Below the pieces are notes generated by a model. The model was not told the DNA's origin. It made no database searches and worked only from the letters and a program-made list of their open reading frames with translations. From assembly GCF_000384295.1 (NCBI RefSeq), contig NZ_KB913037.1, forward strand, positions 6,821,533 to 6,885,532: a DNA stretch of 64,000 nucleotides, written 5' to 3'. Origin of the DNA: Amycolatopsis balhimycina FH 1894 (GTDB lineage Bacteria; Actinomycetota; Actinomycetes; Mycobacteriales; Pseudonocardiaceae). Both the position numbers and the translations under genes were made by a program. Positions 39,539 through 49,167 of this stretch are shown piece by piece. The first letter of the stretch is position 1. Every line of letters begins with the position of its first letter.

Positions 39539-41566
39539 ATGGCACTGCTGCGCAGCTACGTCTCCGGGAGCTGGCACACGGCGGCGGACGAGGGTGTCCC
39601 GCTGCACGACGCGGCCAGCGGCGAGGAGGTCGCCCGGATCTCGTCGGCGGGGGTCGACTTCGCGGCCGCCCTCGAGTACGGCCGCCGGGTCGGCGGCCCG
39701 GCGCTGCGGGAGCTGACCTTCCACCAGCGTGCGGCCCTGCTCAAGGCCCTGGCCTCGCACCTGCGTGAGCACCGCGACGAGCTGTACGCACTCTCCGCTC
39801 GCACGGGTGCCACCCTCGGTGACTCGAAGTTCGACATCGACGGCGGCATCGGCGTCCTGTTCAGCTACGCCTCCAAGGGCAAGCGCGAGCTGCCGAACGA
39901 CACGGTCTATGTCGAGGGCAACGTCGAGCCGCTCTCGCGCGGGGGCACGTTCGTCGCGCAGCACATCGCGACGCCGCTGCGGGGCGTCGCCGTCCAGATC
40001 AACGCGTTCAACTTCCCGGTGTGGGGGCCGTTGGAGAAGTTCGCCCCGGCGTTCCTCGCCGGGGTGCCGAGCCTGGTCAAGCCCGCGAGCTCGACGGCGT
40101 ACCTGACCGCGCGGCTGGCCGAGCTGATCATCGAGTCGGGCATCCTGCCGGAGGGTGCGCTGCAGTTCGTCGCGGGCAGCGTCGGCGACCTCCTCGACCA
40201 CGTCACCGCGCAGGACCTGGTGTCGTTCACCGGGTCGGCTTCGACCGCCCAGAAGCTGCGGGCGCACCCGGCGATCGTGCGGAACTCCGTGCGGTTCAAC
40301 GCCGAGGCGGACTCGCTGAACTGCTCGATCCTCGGCCCGGACGCGGTGCGCGGGACGACGGAGTTCGACCTGTTCGTCAAGCAGCTCGTCACCGAGATGA
40401 CGGTCAAGGCGGGGCAGAAGTGCACCGCGATCCGCCGCGCGTTCGTCCCGGCGGAGCTGCTCGACGAGGTCGCCGCGGCCGCGTCCGAACGGCTCGCGAA
40501 GGTGACGGTCGGCAACCCGGCGTCGGAAGGCGTCCGGATGGGCGCGCTGGCCAGCCTGGAGCAGCGCGAAGAGGTCCGGCGGTCGCTCAAGGCGCTGCTG
40601 GACGCCGGGAGCGTCGTGTTCGGCGACCCGGAAAACGTCTCGGTGGTCGACGCCGACGCCGAGCGCGGCGCCTTCATCTCGCCGGTGCTGCTCAAGGCCG
40701 ACCCCGAACGCTCCGAGCCGCACGAGGTGGAGGCGTTCGGGCCGGTCTCGACGCTCATGCCGTACACGTCGACCGAGCAGGTCGTCGACTTCGCCGCGCG
40801 CGGCGGCGGCAGCCTGGCCGGGTCCGTGGTGTCGGCGGACAAGGAGTTCGTGCGCGAGGTCGTCCTCGGCGCGGCGCCGTTCCACGGACGGCTGCTCGTG
40901 CTCGACGCCGAGGACGCGAAGGAGTCCACCGGGCACGGTTCGCCGATGCCGCAGCTGGTCCACGGTGGCCCGGGCCGCGCGGGCGGCGGCGAGGAGATGG
41001 GCGGCATCCGCGGCGTGCTGCACCACATGCAGCGCACCGCAGTGCAGGGTTCGCCTGCCGTCTTGAGCGCCGTCACCGGCCGCTGGGTCGCCGGCGCGCC
41101 GCGCGCCGAAGGCGTCCACCCGTTCCGGAAGTCCCTGGCCGAGCTGAAGATCGGTGACTCCGTCGTCGCCGGGCCGCGCACGGTCACGCAGGAGGACATC
41201 GACCACTTCGCCGAGTTCACCGGCGACACCTTCTACGCGCACACCGACCCAGAAGCCGCAGCGGCCAACCCGCTGTTCGGCGGGATCGTCGCGCACGGCT
41301 ACCTGGTCGTCTCGTTTGCGGCAGGGTTGTTCGTCTCGCCCGAGCCGGGCCCGGTGCTGGCCAACTACGGCCTGGAGAACCTGCGGTTCCTCACCCCGGT
41401 CAAGGTCGGGGACTCGCTGACGGTCACGTTGACCGCGAAGCAGATCACCCCGCGGATCGACCAGGAGTACGGCGAGGTCCGCTGGGACGCCGGCGTCACG
41501 AACGCCGCGGGCGAGTCCGTCGCCAAGTACGACGTCCTGACCCTGGTTTCGAAGGAGCAGCCGTGA
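39539..41566 (+). CDS. paaZ: PaaZ: oxepin-CoA hydrolase / 3-oxo-5,6-dehydrosuberyl-CoA semialdehyde dehydrogenase
   Basis: Bifunctional ring-opening enzyme. Residues about 1-520 form an aldehyde dehydrogenase ([29 protein letters not shown], the EADSLN glutamate region, and [11 protein letters not shown] with the catalytic Cys). Residues about 535-675 form a MaoC-like hot-dog hydratase ([31 protein letters not shown]). 675 residues matches E. coli PaaZ. SD GAGAGGG precedes the ATG. GTGA overlap with paaA. First gene of paaZABCDE. Confidence 0.95.
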   Translation: MALLRSYVSGSWHTAADEGVPLHDAASGEEVARISSAGVDFAAALEYGRRVGGPALRELTFHQRAALLKALASHLREHRDELYALSARTGATLGDSKFDIDGGIGVLFSYASKGKRELPNDTVYVEGNVEPLSRGGTFVAQHIATPLRGVAVQINAFNFPVWGPLEKFAPAFLAGVPSLVKPASSTAYLTARLAELIIESGILPEGALQFVAGSVGDLLDHVTAQDLVSFTGSASTAQKLRAHPAIVRNSVRFNAEADSLNCSILGPDAVRGTTEFDLFVKQLVTEMTVKAGQKCTAIRRAFVPAELLDEVAAAASERLAKVTVGNPASEGVRMGALASLEQREEVRRSLKALLDAGSVVFGDPENVSVVDADAERGAFISPVLLKADPERSEPHEVEAFGPVSTLMPYTSTEQVVDFAARGGGSLAGSVVSADKEFVREVVLGAAPFHGRLLVLDAEDAKESTGHGSPMPQLVHGGPGRAGGGEEMGGIRGVLHHMQRTAVQGSPAVLSAVTGRWVAGAPRAEGVHPFRKSLAELKIGDSVVAGPRTVTQEDIDHFAEFTGDTFYAHTDPEAAAANPLFGGIVAHGYLVVSFAAGLFVSPEPGPVLANYGLENLRFLTPVKVGDSLTVTLTAKQITPRIDQEYGEVRWDAGVTNAAGESVAKYDVLTLVSKEQP

Positions 41567-42498
41567 CCTTGGATGGGACACAGCTCCAAGAACACTTCGA
41601 GGCGACGATCGAGCGTGATCAGCGGATCGAGCCGCGCGACTGGGTGCCCGACGGCTACCGCAAGACGATGATCCGGCAGATCGCGCAGCACGCGCACTCG
41701 GAGATCATCGGGATGCAGCCGGAGGGCAACTGGATCACGCGGGCGCCGTCGCTGCGGCGCAAGGCGATCCTGCTGGCCAAGGTGCAGGACGAAGCCGGCC
41801 ACGGGCTCTACCTGTACTCGGCCGCGGCGACACTGGGTGCGGACCGGGCGGACCTCACCGACAAGCTGATCACCGGACGCCAGAAGTACTCGTCGATCTT
41901 CAACTACCCGACGCTGACCTTCGCCGACGTCGGCGTGATCGGCTGGCTGGTCGACGGCGCGGCGATCTGCAACCAGGTGCCGCTGTGCCGGTCGTCGTAC
42001 GGGCCGTACGCGCGGGCGATGATCCGGATCTGCAAGGAGGAGTCCTTCCACCAGCGGCAGGGCTACGAGCTGCTGATGACGATGATGCGCGGGACTTCGC
42101 AACAGCGAGAGATGGTCCAGGAGGCCGTGAACCGCTGGTGGTGGCCGTCGCTGATGATGTTCGGGCCGCCGGACGCCGATTCGCCGAACACCGCGCAGTC
42201 GATGGCGTGGAAGGTCAAGCGCCACACCAACGACGAGCTGCGGCAGCGCTTCGTCGACATGTCGGTGCCGCAGGCCGAAGCCCTCGGCGTCACCTTCCCG
42301 GACCCCGAGCTGCGCTGGAACGCCGAGCGCGGGCACTACGACTTCGGCGCGGTGGACTGGGACGAGTTCAAGAACGTCCTGAAGGGCAACGGGCCCTGCA
42401 ACGCTTCGCGGATCGCGCACCGGCGCCGGGCCCACGAAGAGGGCGCGTGGGTGCGGGAAGCCGCCGTCGCGCACGCCGGAAAGAAGGAGCGCAAGTGA
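41563..42498 (+). CDS. paaA: 1,2-phenylacetyl-CoA epoxidase catalytic subunit PaaA
   Basis: Di-iron monooxygenase subunit that epoxidises the ring of phenylacetyl-CoA. Bacterial multicomponent-type iron ligands are visible: [25 protein letters not shown], and [16 protein letters not shown]. 311 residues. It forms the core with PaaC and gets electrons from PaaE. The GTG start overlaps the paaZ stop, and the end overlaps paaB. Confidence 0.96.
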   Translation: MTLDGTQLQEHFEATIERDQRIEPRDWVPDGYRKTMIRQIAQHAHSEIIGMQPEGNWITRAPSLRRKAILLAKVQDEAGHGLYLYSAAATLGADRADLTDKLITGRQKYSSIFNYPTLTFADVGVIGWLVDGAAICNQVPLCRSSYGPYARAMIRICKEESFHQRQGYELLMTMMRGTSQQREMVQEAVNRWWWPSLMMFGPPDADSPNTAQSMAWKVKRHTNDELRQRFVDMSVPQAEALGVTFPDPELRWNAERGHYDFGAVDWDEFKNVLKGNGPCNASRIAHRRRAHEEGAWVREAAVAHAGKKERK

Positions 42499-42851
42499 CC
42501 GACTTGACGGCCGAAGGCGGCCACGGCGCCGTCCCGCTGGAAGGCGTCCCCGCCGCCCCGGGCCCGATCAAGCACGACTGGCCGCTGTACGAGGTGTTCG
42601 TCCGAGGCAAGCGCGGGCTGAACCACGTGCACGTCGGGTCGCTGCACGCGGCCGACGACCAGATGGCGCTGCACCACGCGCGTGACCTCTACACGCGCCG
42701 CAACGAGGGCGTGTCGATCTGGGTGGTGCGCGCCTCGGACATCACGGCGTCGTCGCCGGACGAGAAGGACCCGTTCTTCGCGCCCAGCGGCGACAAGGTG
42801 TACCGGCACCCGACGTTCTACGACATTCCCGAGGAGGTGCCGCACATATGA
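42495..42851 (+). CDS. paaB: Phenylacetyl-CoA epoxidase subunit PaaB
   Basis: 118-residue small subunit that bridges PaaAC heterodimers. The recognisable core is [20 protein letters not shown] and [18 protein letters not shown] (here [14 protein letters not shown]). A 30-residue N-terminal extension precedes it. GTG start at 42495 overlaps the paaA stop; ATGA overlap with paaC. Confidence 0.94.
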   Translation: MTDLTAEGGHGAVPLEGVPAAPGPIKHDWPLYEVFVRGKRGLNHVHVGSLHAADDQMALHHARDLYTRRNEGVSIWVVRASDITASSPDEKDPFFAPSGDKVYRHPTFYDIPEEVPHI

Positions 42852-43705
42852 GTTTCGACAACGTGTACGAGGCCATCACCGAGGAGAACGACGCCCGCTG
42901 GGCGTTCGGCACCGGCTTCGAAGACTCGCTGTCCGGAGTGGACACCTCGGTACCGTCCGGTGTGGACGGTGCGCGGCTGTCGGCCTACTGCCTGATGCTG
43001 GGCGACGACGCGCTGATCTTCTCCCACCGGCTCCAGGAGTGGTGCACCAACGCGCCGGAGCTGGAGGACGAGGTCGCCATCGCGAACATCGCCCTCGACC
43101 TGCTCGGCCAGGCGCGGCTGCTGCTGGCCCGGGCCGGCAAGGCCGACGGCTCCGGTCGCTCGGAGGACTCCTACGCGTTCGGGCGCATGGAGAACGAGTT
43201 CCGCAACGTCCGGCTCGCGGAGCTGGGCGGCGGGCACTTCGGGCACCTGATCGCGCGGCTGTTCGTGTTCTCGACGTGGCGGCTGGCGCTGCTCCAGCGG
43301 CTGGTTTCGTCGGTGGACCCGGTGCTGGCGGCGATCGCGGACAAGGGCGTCAAGGAGGTGACCTACCACCGCGACTACGCGGCGCAGTGGCTGGTCCGCC
43401 TCGGCGACGGCACGCCGTTGTCGCACTCGCGGATGCAGGAGGGGCTCGACGCGGTCTGGCCGTACGTGGGGGAGCTGTTCCGCGCGCACTCGCTGGAACT
43501 CGTGGACGCGGCGTCCCTGCGGCCAGAGTTCGACGCGGTGCTGGACCAGGCCCTCGCCGCGGCTTCGCTGGCGCGGCCGTCGTCGGGTGAGCTGGCCGGG
43601 GTGTCGGGCCGGACGGGCCGCGACGGCGTCCACACCGAGCAGCTGGGGTTCCTGCTGGCGGAGCTGCAGAGCGTGGCCCGGGCGATGCCGGACGCGAAAT
43701 GGTGA
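42848..43705 (+). CDS. paaC: Phenylacetyl-CoA epoxidase structural subunit PaaC
   Basis: 285-residue ferritin-like subunit, homologous to PaaA but without a working di-iron site, which stabilises the epoxidase. Family segments: LGDDALIFSHRLQEWC, ANIALDLLGQARLLLARAG, DSYAFGRMENEFRNV and KEVTYHRDYAAQWLVRLGDG. The stop lies 7 bases inside paaD. Confidence 0.94.
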   Translation: MSFDNVYEAITEENDARWAFGTGFEDSLSGVDTSVPSGVDGARLSAYCLMLGDDALIFSHRLQEWCTNAPELEDEVAIANIALDLLGQARLLLARAGKADGSGRSEDSYAFGRMENEFRNVRLAELGGGHFGHLIARLFVFSTWRLALLQRLVSSVDPVLAAIADKGVKEVTYHRDYAAQWLVRLGDGTPLSHSRMQEGLDAVWPYVGELFRAHSLELVDAASLRPEFDAVLDQALAAASLARPSSGELAGVSGRTGRDGVHTEQLGFLLAELQSVARAMPDAKW

Positions 43706-44187
43706 CCGCCGAGGCCGTGGCCGCCACGGTCACCGACCCCGAGCTGCCGATGCTGACGCTGGCGGACCTGGGCGTGCTGCGCTCGGTGTCCGAGTCCGAG
43801 GGGCGCGTGGTCGTCGCGATCACGCCGACGTACACGGGCTGCCCGGCGATGGACACCATGCGCGACGACCTGGAGCACGCGCTGCTCGCGGCGGGCTACT
43901 CGGACGTCGAGATCCGGACGCAGCTGTCGCCGGCGTGGACATCGGACTGGATTTCCTTGTCGGGGCGGGAAAAGCTGGCCGCGGCCGGCATCGCCCCACC
44001 GGCCGCGGCGCCGCGGCGGTCAGGCCCGATCCCGCTGACGCTGTCGGCGCCGGTCACGCTTGTGTCGTGTCCGCACTGCGGTTCCGCGGACACCGAAGAG
44101 CAGTCCCGTTTCGGCGCGACGGCGTGCAAGGCGCTTCGGCGCTGCCGCGCGTGTCTCGAGCCGTTCGAGCACGTCAAGGAGATCTGA
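43699..44187 (+). CDS. paaD: PaaD, SUF-like maturation protein for the epoxidase
   Basis: 162 residues with an N-terminal MIP18/DUF59 domain (VTDPELPMLTLADLGVLR, and TPTYTGCPAMDTM with the conserved Cys). A C-terminal zinc-ribbon-like part follows (CPHCGSADTEEQSRFG, then CRAC). PaaD is thought to help insert the Fe-S cluster into PaaE. The ATG overlaps paaC by 7 bases. Confidence 0.92.
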   Translation: MVTAEAVAATVTDPELPMLTLADLGVLRSVSESEGRVVVAITPTYTGCPAMDTMRDDLEHALLAAGYSDVEIRTQLSPAWTSDWISLSGREKLAAAGIAPPAAAPRRSGPIPLTLSAPVTLVSCPHCGSADTEEQSRFGATACKALRRCRACLEPFEHVKEI

Positions 44188-44188
44188 G

Positions 44189-45241
44189 GTGGCGCGGTTC
44201 CACGAGCTGACGGTGGCGGGGGTCGAGCGGCTGTGCGACGACGCGGTCGCGGTGACGTTCGACGTGCCTTCTTCCCTGGCCTCCGAATTCGACTTCAAGC
44301 CGGGGCAATCGCTGACGCTGCGGCGATCGATCGACGGCCGCGACGAGCGCCGGTCGTACTCGATCTGCGCCCCGTCGGGCGCGCCACCCCGGGTCGGCGT
44401 GCGGCTGGTGCCGGACGGCCTGTTCTCGTCGTGGCTGGTGAGCGAGGTCGGCGTCGGCGACACGATCGAGGTGGCCCCGCCGACGGGTTCGTTCACCCCG
44501 GACCTGGCCTCGGGCGGCCACCACGTCCTGATCGCGGCGGGCTCGGGCATCACCCCGGTGCTGTCGATCGTGTCCTCGCTGCTCCGGTTTTCGACGGCGA
44601 CGGTGACGGTGCTGTACGGCAACCGCCGCACGGACACGGTGATGTTCGCGGACGAGCTGGCGGACCTGAAGGACAGCGCGCCGTCGCGGCTGGAGCTGAT
44701 CCACGTGCTGTCCCGGGAGCCGCGGGAGGCGGAGCTGTTCACGGGCCGCCTGGACGTCCCGAAGCTGCGGGCGCTGTTTTCCTCTTTGGTGCCGGCGGCT
44801 TCCGTGGACCACTGGTGGCTGTGCGGCCCGTTCGAGATGGTTTCCGGAGCCAGGGACCTCTTGACGTCCCTGGGGGTACCGGAGTCGCGGGTGCACCAGG
44901 AGCTGTTCTACGTGGACACGCCACCGGCCCCGGTGGAGCATCTCGACCCGGCGGTTTCGGGTGAGTCTTCGGAAGTGACGCTGGTCCTGGACGGCCGTTC
45001 GACACCGATGACGCTGCCCCGGTCGACGTCGGTGCTGGACGGCGCGCAGAAGTTCCGCCCGGACCTGCCGTTCGCCTGCAAGGGCGGGGTGTGCGGAACC
45101 TGCCGGGCCAGGGTGACGGAGGGCAAGGTCGACCTGCGACGGAACTTCGCCCTGGAGAAGGCGGAGGTGGCGGCGGGCTTCGTCCTGACGTGCCAGTCGT
45201 ACCCGGTCTCGGAGACACTCACGGTCGACTTCGACGCCTGA
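44189..45241 (+). CDS. paaE: Phenylacetyl-CoA epoxidase reductase PaaE
   Basis: 350-residue NAD(P)H-dependent reductase that passes electrons to PaaAC. Domain order: FAD-binding barrel (FKPGQSLTLRR, RRSYSICAP), NAD(P) domain (LIAAGSGITPVLSIVSSLL, and CGPFEMV), and a C-terminal plant-type 2Fe-2S ferredoxin (CKGGVCGTCRARV with a later VLTCQSYP). AAGGAG SD before the GTG at 44189, 1 nt after paaD. Its last 23 bases overlap the convergent small membrane gene. Confidence 0.94.
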   Translation: MARFHELTVAGVERLCDDAVAVTFDVPSSLASEFDFKPGQSLTLRRSIDGRDERRSYSICAPSGAPPRVGVRLVPDGLFSSWLVSEVGVGDTIEVAPPTGSFTPDLASGGHHVLIAAGSGITPVLSIVSSLLRFSTATVTVLYGNRRTDTVMFADELADLKDSAPSRLELIHVLSREPREAELFTGRLDVPKLRALFSSLVPAASVDHWWLCGPFEMVSGARDLLTSLGVPESRVHQELFYVDTPPAPVEHLDPAVSGESSEVTLVLDGRSTPMTLPRSTSVLDGAQKFRPDLPFACKGGVCGTCRARVTEGKVDLRRNFALEKAEVAAGFVLTCQSYPVSETLTVDFDA

Positions 45242-45548
45242 AGTGCTTGCGTCGCTGAAGGGCGGCGCGCAGACGGATGAAACCCTTCCAGCTCAGTCCG
45301 CCCACGACGGGAGACGTGACAGCTCCCGCGAGCAAGGCCAGACCACCGGCGACGTGGCCCGTGGCCGCCGGCACGCTGCCGGCGATGATCGAGACGACGA
45401 GCAGCACACTGATGACCGAGAGGGTGGCGGCCTTGATCAGGCGCAGCAGGTTCTCGGTTCGCGTTTTGCCACTGACGACGTACCCGATGAGAGCGCAGAT
45501 GCCTGTCGGCAGCTCTGACGTGCCGGGTTCGGCCATGGGATTCACCAT
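45219..45548 (-). CDS. Small membrane protein coupled to the XRE gene
   Basis: 109 residues from the ATG at 45548, which overlaps the XRE stop (ATGGTGA); an ATG at 45536 is an alternative. Two hydrophobic segments (ATLSVISVLLVVSIIAGS and GLALLAGAVTSPVVGGL) are followed by a very basic C-terminus (ALQRRKHFRRRSRP). The family is unknown. Translational coupling to a helix-turn-helix protein suggests a functional pair. Confidence 0.65.
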   Translation of the reverse strand: MVNPMAEPGTSELPTGICALIGYVVSGKTRTENLLRLIKAATLSVISVLLVVSIIAGSVPAATGHVAGGLALLAGAVTSPVVGGLSWKGFIRLRAALQRRKHFRRRSRP

Positions 45549-46720
45549 CCCCGGGCCGGATCCCGGCCGGGCCCCAGCGGCTCTGCGAGGAGAGCACGGA
45601 CCTCGTCGACCTTCTTGCCGTTCCCCTTTCCCAGAGCGGTACGCAACCGGCGCAGGTCCAGCTGGGCGGTAGCGGATTCGAGCACGCGTGCGTCGTCGGC
45701 CAGGCTGATGACGTGCGCACTTGCTGCGTCGACGTCGCCCGCTTCGGCTTGGGCCAGAGCCAGCCGCGCCTGTACCCGATGACGCCACCGCGGGTTGTCC
45801 ATCGGTACCGTCTCCAGCGCTTCCTGGAGAGCGCGTGAAGTGGCCGGAGAACCGTCGCCCAGTTCGAACAGCGCCCACCCTTCGGTGACCGCGCGGTGGA
45901 CTTCGGCGTCGAGGCTGCTGTCCTCGCCGTACTCGCCGACATTGCCGGTGGGCATGCACTCCACCGAGGTCAGCGCAGCCCGGAGGCCGGCGGGGTCTTT
46001 CCTCAGCGCGTGAACCCGAGCTTCCCGGATGGCCAGCAGGCCCCGCAGCCAAGGATCGCCTGCCTCGAACCACCGCCCGGCGGTCACGACGTGCGCGAGC
46101 GCGGACTCGTGCTCCTCGGCTTCGAGCGCGATATCGGCCAGTCGCAGGTGAGCGAAGCCGACGAGATCGTCCCGTCCGGCCGCTCGGGCGAGCTCTCCCG
46201 ACTGGACGGTCCACTGACGTGCCGCGCGCACGTCGCCGATCTCCTGCTCGATCCATCCGGCGAGCTCGGCAGCTCGGGCGGCGAGCACACTGACAGTTTC
46301 GTCCCGTCGGCCGAGGTGCTGTTGCAGGCGGAGAGCCAGGTCGCGAACGGCGGGGGCCACCAGCCGCGGTGCCGCGATACGAGCGAGTCCCCGGTACTGC
46401 TTGAGCAGCTCTCCCATGATCGCCAACGCCGCTGTTCCGATCACCACCGGGGCGTCATCGGGCTCACGTGTGAGGTCTGCGGCCGGCAGTCTCGCTTGTA
46501 GAGCTGCACGCGGCGTGTTCTCAGGCACGAGGGCGAGCAGCTCACCGCGTGCGTCGAGGGCTTGGTCGCAGGACTTCGCGAGATCTCGGTTCACCCGGAC
46601 TTTGCCGTTCTCGACCTTGCTGAGATAGCCCTTGGTGAAGTGGACCGCCGCGGCCAGGCCGGTGAGCGACATCCCTGCCGACGTGCGCCGGCGTTTCAGC
46701 TCCGTCCCGAAATCGGGCAT
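45542..46720 (-). CDS. XRE-type HTH regulator with TPR-like C-terminal domain
   Basis: 392 residues from the ATG at 46720 (GAGGG about 4-8 nt upstream); an ATG at 46750 would add 10. The N-terminal cro/cI-type HTH reads FGTELKRRRTSAGMSLTGLA, then VHFTKGYLSKVENGKVRVN. The remainder is helical repeat material with TPR character (AAELAGWIEQEIGDVRAARQ, SALAHVVTAGRWFEAGD), as in actinomycete XRE-TPR regulators. Downstream it is fused by overlap to a small membrane gene, and upstream lie 236-bp repeats. Trigger and targets unknown. Confidence 0.82.
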   Translation of the reverse strand: MPDFGTELKRRRTSAGMSLTGLAAAVHFTKGYLSKVENGKVRVNRDLAKSCDQALDARGELLALVPENTPRAALQARLPAADLTREPDDAPVVIGTAALAIMGELLKQYRGLARIAAPRLVAPAVRDLALRLQQHLGRRDETVSVLAARAAELAGWIEQEIGDVRAARQWTVQSGELARAAGRDDLVGFAHLRLADIALEAEEHESALAHVVTAGRWFEAGDPWLRGLLAIREARVHALRKDPAGLRAALTSVECMPTGNVGEYGEDSSLDAEVHRAVTEGWALFELGDGSPATSRALQEALETVPMDNPRWRHRVQARLALAQAEAGDVDAASAHVISLADDARVLESATAQLDLRRLRTALGKGNGKKVDEVRALLAEPLGPGRDPARGW

Positions 46721-46851
46721 CGGCCCTCGCTCGGGCTCAGCAGCGTCCATCGATGGGCTTCTCGCGCCATCGACGATCCGGCCGCGGCCAGGACATGCCG
46801 ATCGTGGGGAGAAGGAACCCGTGAATCATCGGACACCACCGCACTTCTGCT

Positions 46852-47447
46852 CAGCTCCGGACGAAGGCTTCTCGCCCGGGCTGGTCGGCTGGTCCGTGCT
46901 GCCCGGCAGTTGGCGCTACCGGGCCTCCGAGGTCGCTCAGGCGGCTCCATGATGCAACGCGCACCATCGTCTTGGCCAGCCCTCGGGGGCCTGAGAGCGG
47001 AGTCGATCGACGTGAAGGCGGTACAGACCCCTCCGCGCCAACAGAAGGAACTGCGTCTCGATGCTTCGCCCGGAAACGGCAGACCGCATCGAAAACCGAA
47101 TGCGAGAAGGCCTGCGTCCGGTTGTTGTCCAGGATTCGTCCGGCAGTACCGTCCGGCAAGAAGTTTCTTGTTGCTCGCTCAGCGCGAAACGAGAAACGGG
47201 ACGTCCGCCGTCGGGTATCCCGCGGTGGTCGGAGGCCCGAGACCGGGCGAAGGATGTGAAAGTCCCCCTGCGCCAACAGGGGGACCTTCGGCCCGATGCT
47301 TCGTCCGGAGCTGGCAGACGGCGTCGGGAGACGGAATGCAAAACGAGCTTGGCTCGGTTCTCGTCCAGGATTTGTCCTTCACATTCCGGCGACAAGGAGT
47401 TTCCTGTTGACTGCACGGGCAGGTAACGGGAAACCCCTCGGTAACCG
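46852..47447. repeat. Long non-coding repeat block: two tandem 236-bp copies and an inverted partial copy
   Basis: Copy 1 (about 46981-47215) and copy 2 (about 47217-47447) align at a constant offset of 235-236 bp. Anchors are GCGCCAACAG (47035/47270), CGATGCTTCG (47059/47294), TCCAGGATT (about 47128/47364) and GTTTC-TGTTG (47163/47399). A third, inverted partial copy (46852-46930) shares CAGCTCCGGACGAAG with 47299-47313 and CGGGCCTCCGA with 47229-47239. Copy 2 has a perfect 9-bp hairpin around CGCCAA (47262-47285). The block is more A/T-rich than its surroundings. Several open frames cross it, but none has a credible start or codon pattern. Confidence 0.6.
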
Positions 47448-48620
47448 TCAGAGGACGCGCCGACGCCGCCTGCCGCGGAGGCGAGGGACGGCGTCGGAAG
47501 ACTTGCCGGAACGGGTGGCGTCCGAGGGCTCGGCTGCCGATGCGGTTTCCTCCTCGGCGCCTTCGGCATTCCTGGATACGGGCTCGGTGAGGCCCAGCAT
47601 CTCCGCCGCCAGTTGCTGGGAACTCGCGAACATGCCCGTCGGCGCTTCCCGGGCCCGCCGCAACGCTGCCGGGCGGAGGCGGTTGTAGCCCCGGACCGTC
47701 ACCGGCCTGCGGGGCCTCAGCTCGTACGCCTTCTCCTCCGACAGCTCCGCCGCCAGCTCGCGATCGACCAGGATCGTGCCAGGGCGGGCCACCGACGTCA
47801 GGCGGGCCGCCAAGTTCACCACCGAGCCGTAGACGTCGCCGAAGCGCGACAAGATCCGGCCCGAGGCCATGCCCGCGCGGACCGAAGGCAGGTTCTCGTC
47901 CGCCGAGGTGCGTTCGGTCAGCGTCAGCGCTATCTCCGCCGCGTCGACCGGCGCGTCGGCGACGAACAGGACCTCGTCGCCGATCATCTTCACCACCCGG
48001 CCGTGGTGCTCGGCGATCACCTCCGTCGCCAGCGTCTCGAACGCGTCGAGCACGCGGCTCAGCTCTTCTTCGTCGATCTGGCGCGTCAGCCGCGTGTAGC
48101 CCACCATGTCGACGAAGCCGACCACCTGGGTGCGGGTTTCGAGGTGCTCGTCCGGCGCGGCCAGCGCGCGTCCCGCGTACGCGGCCAGGTGGCGCCGCCA
48201 GACGAAGTTCTGCACCCGCTCCAGCTCCGGCAGCAACCGGTCCACCAGCCGGGCGATCTGCCGCTCACTGCCACCCAGCTCCGGCTGCTCGGTGATCAGC
48301 GCCCACAGCATGTCGACCTGCCACTCGGCCAGCCGCGACAGGTGCTGGCCGAGCGCGCGCGTCACCGACACCTCGATGCTCGGGTCGATCAGCCCCGACT
48401 GGACCAGCTGGTCCGCGGTCCGCATCGCCTCGACGTCCGCGTCGGTGAAGACCACCTCGTCGTCGCGCACCGTCGCGAAGCCCAGGGCGCGCCAGAGGCG
48501 GCGTGACCGGTCGTCGGGCACGCCGGCCTTCTCCGCCACCTCGAGCCGGGTGTACTTCCGCCTGCCGCCGAGCAGGACGCGTTCGAGCCGCTGCTGGAGC
48601 TCTTCGCTCGAATCGACCAC
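47448..48620 (-). CDS. Class III adenylate cyclase with N-terminal regulatory domain
   Basis: Makes cAMP. The N-terminal 160 residues (LERVLLGGRRKYTRLEVAEKAG, split; DADVEAMRTADQLVQSGLID) resemble the regulatory domain of mycobacterial Rv1264-type pH-responsive cyclases. The catalytic domain begins VVGFVDMVGYTRLTRQ (first metal Asp). VKMIGDEVLF holds the purine Lys and second metal Asp, and YGSVVNLAARL the transition-state Asn and Arg, so it should be active. The C-terminus is a basic low-complexity tail. 390 residues. Its GTG lies 1 nt after the usp gene stop, indicating an operon. Confidence 0.88.
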   Translation of the reverse strand: MVDSSEELQQRLERVLLGGRRKYTRLEVAEKAGVPDDRSRRLWRALGFATVRDDEVVFTDADVEAMRTADQLVQSGLIDPSIEVSVTRALGQHLSRLAEWQVDMLWALITEQPELGGSERQIARLVDRLLPELERVQNFVWRRHLAAYAGRALAAPDEHLETRTQVVGFVDMVGYTRLTRQIDEEELSRVLDAFETLATEVIAEHHGRVVKMIGDEVLFVADAPVDAAEIALTLTERTSADENLPSVRAGMASGRILSRFGDVYGSVVNLAARLTSVARPGTILVDRELAAELSEEKAYELRPRRPVTVRGYNRLRPAALRRAREAPTGMFASSQQLAAEMLGLTEPVSRNAEGAEEETASAAEPSDATRSGKSSDAVPRLRGRRRRRVL

Positions 48621-48621
48621 G

Positions 48622-49074
48622 TCAGGTCGTGTGGACGATCAGCACGTCCACACCGGACTTGCGGGCGACCTCCGACGGCACCGAGCCCAGGATGCGGCCG
48701 GCGATCGTGTTCAGCCCCCGGTTCCCGACCACCAGCAGGTCGGCCTCGCGCTCGCGCACGACCTTGCGCAGCGAGTCGACCGGGTCGCCCTTCATCGCGA
48801 CCGTGTCGATCTTCTCGGCTCCCGCGCGTGCCGCGCGGTCCCGGGCCGACTGCAGGGTGTCTTCGGCCGGTGCCGAGCCGACGACCTGGTACGCCTCTTC
48901 GCCGAGGGCGTCCTGGGCCTTGTCGACGTCGGACTGGCTGGCCGGGTAGTACGCACACGCGATGACGAGCGTCGCGCCCGCGTCACCGGCCACCGCCGCC
49001 GCCCGGTCCACCGCCGCGAACGAGGACTCCGAGCCGTCCGTGCCCACCACCACGGTCCGATATGCCGCACCCAT
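48622..49074 (-). CDS. Universal stress protein UspA family
   Basis: 150-residue single-domain USP. The N-terminal strand is VVVGTDGSESSFAAVDRAA, and the ATP-binding loop GNRGLNTIAGRILGSVPSEV matches G-2x-G-9x-G-S. A nucleotide-binding form is therefore predicted. ATG at 49074 with GGAGG 8 nt upstream; an upstream TTG is not needed. Directly followed by the adenylate cyclase gene, so stress signalling and cAMP may be linked here. Confidence 0.9.
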   Translation of the reverse strand: MGAAYRTVVVGTDGSESSFAAVDRAAAVAGDAGATLVIACAYYPASQSDVDKAQDALGEEAYQVVGSAPAEDTLQSARDRAARAGAEKIDTVAMKGDPVDSLRKVVREREADLLVVGNRGLNTIAGRILGSVPSEVARKSGVDVLIVHTT

Positions 49075-49167
49075 GCGCAAAACCTCCAGGTTATCCCGCG
49101 TGAGCAGGGACGATGGCCGGCCGGTGCCGGCCGCGCAGGCTCGTCCGCGCCCGTGTCGGGTGGAAGG

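Noticed and set aside
46937..47569. 210-codon minus-strand frame through the 236-bp repeats
   Set aside because: The similar peptide strings in both copies follow from DNA repetition. Substitutions are not biased to third positions, and the start has no SD or promoter box.
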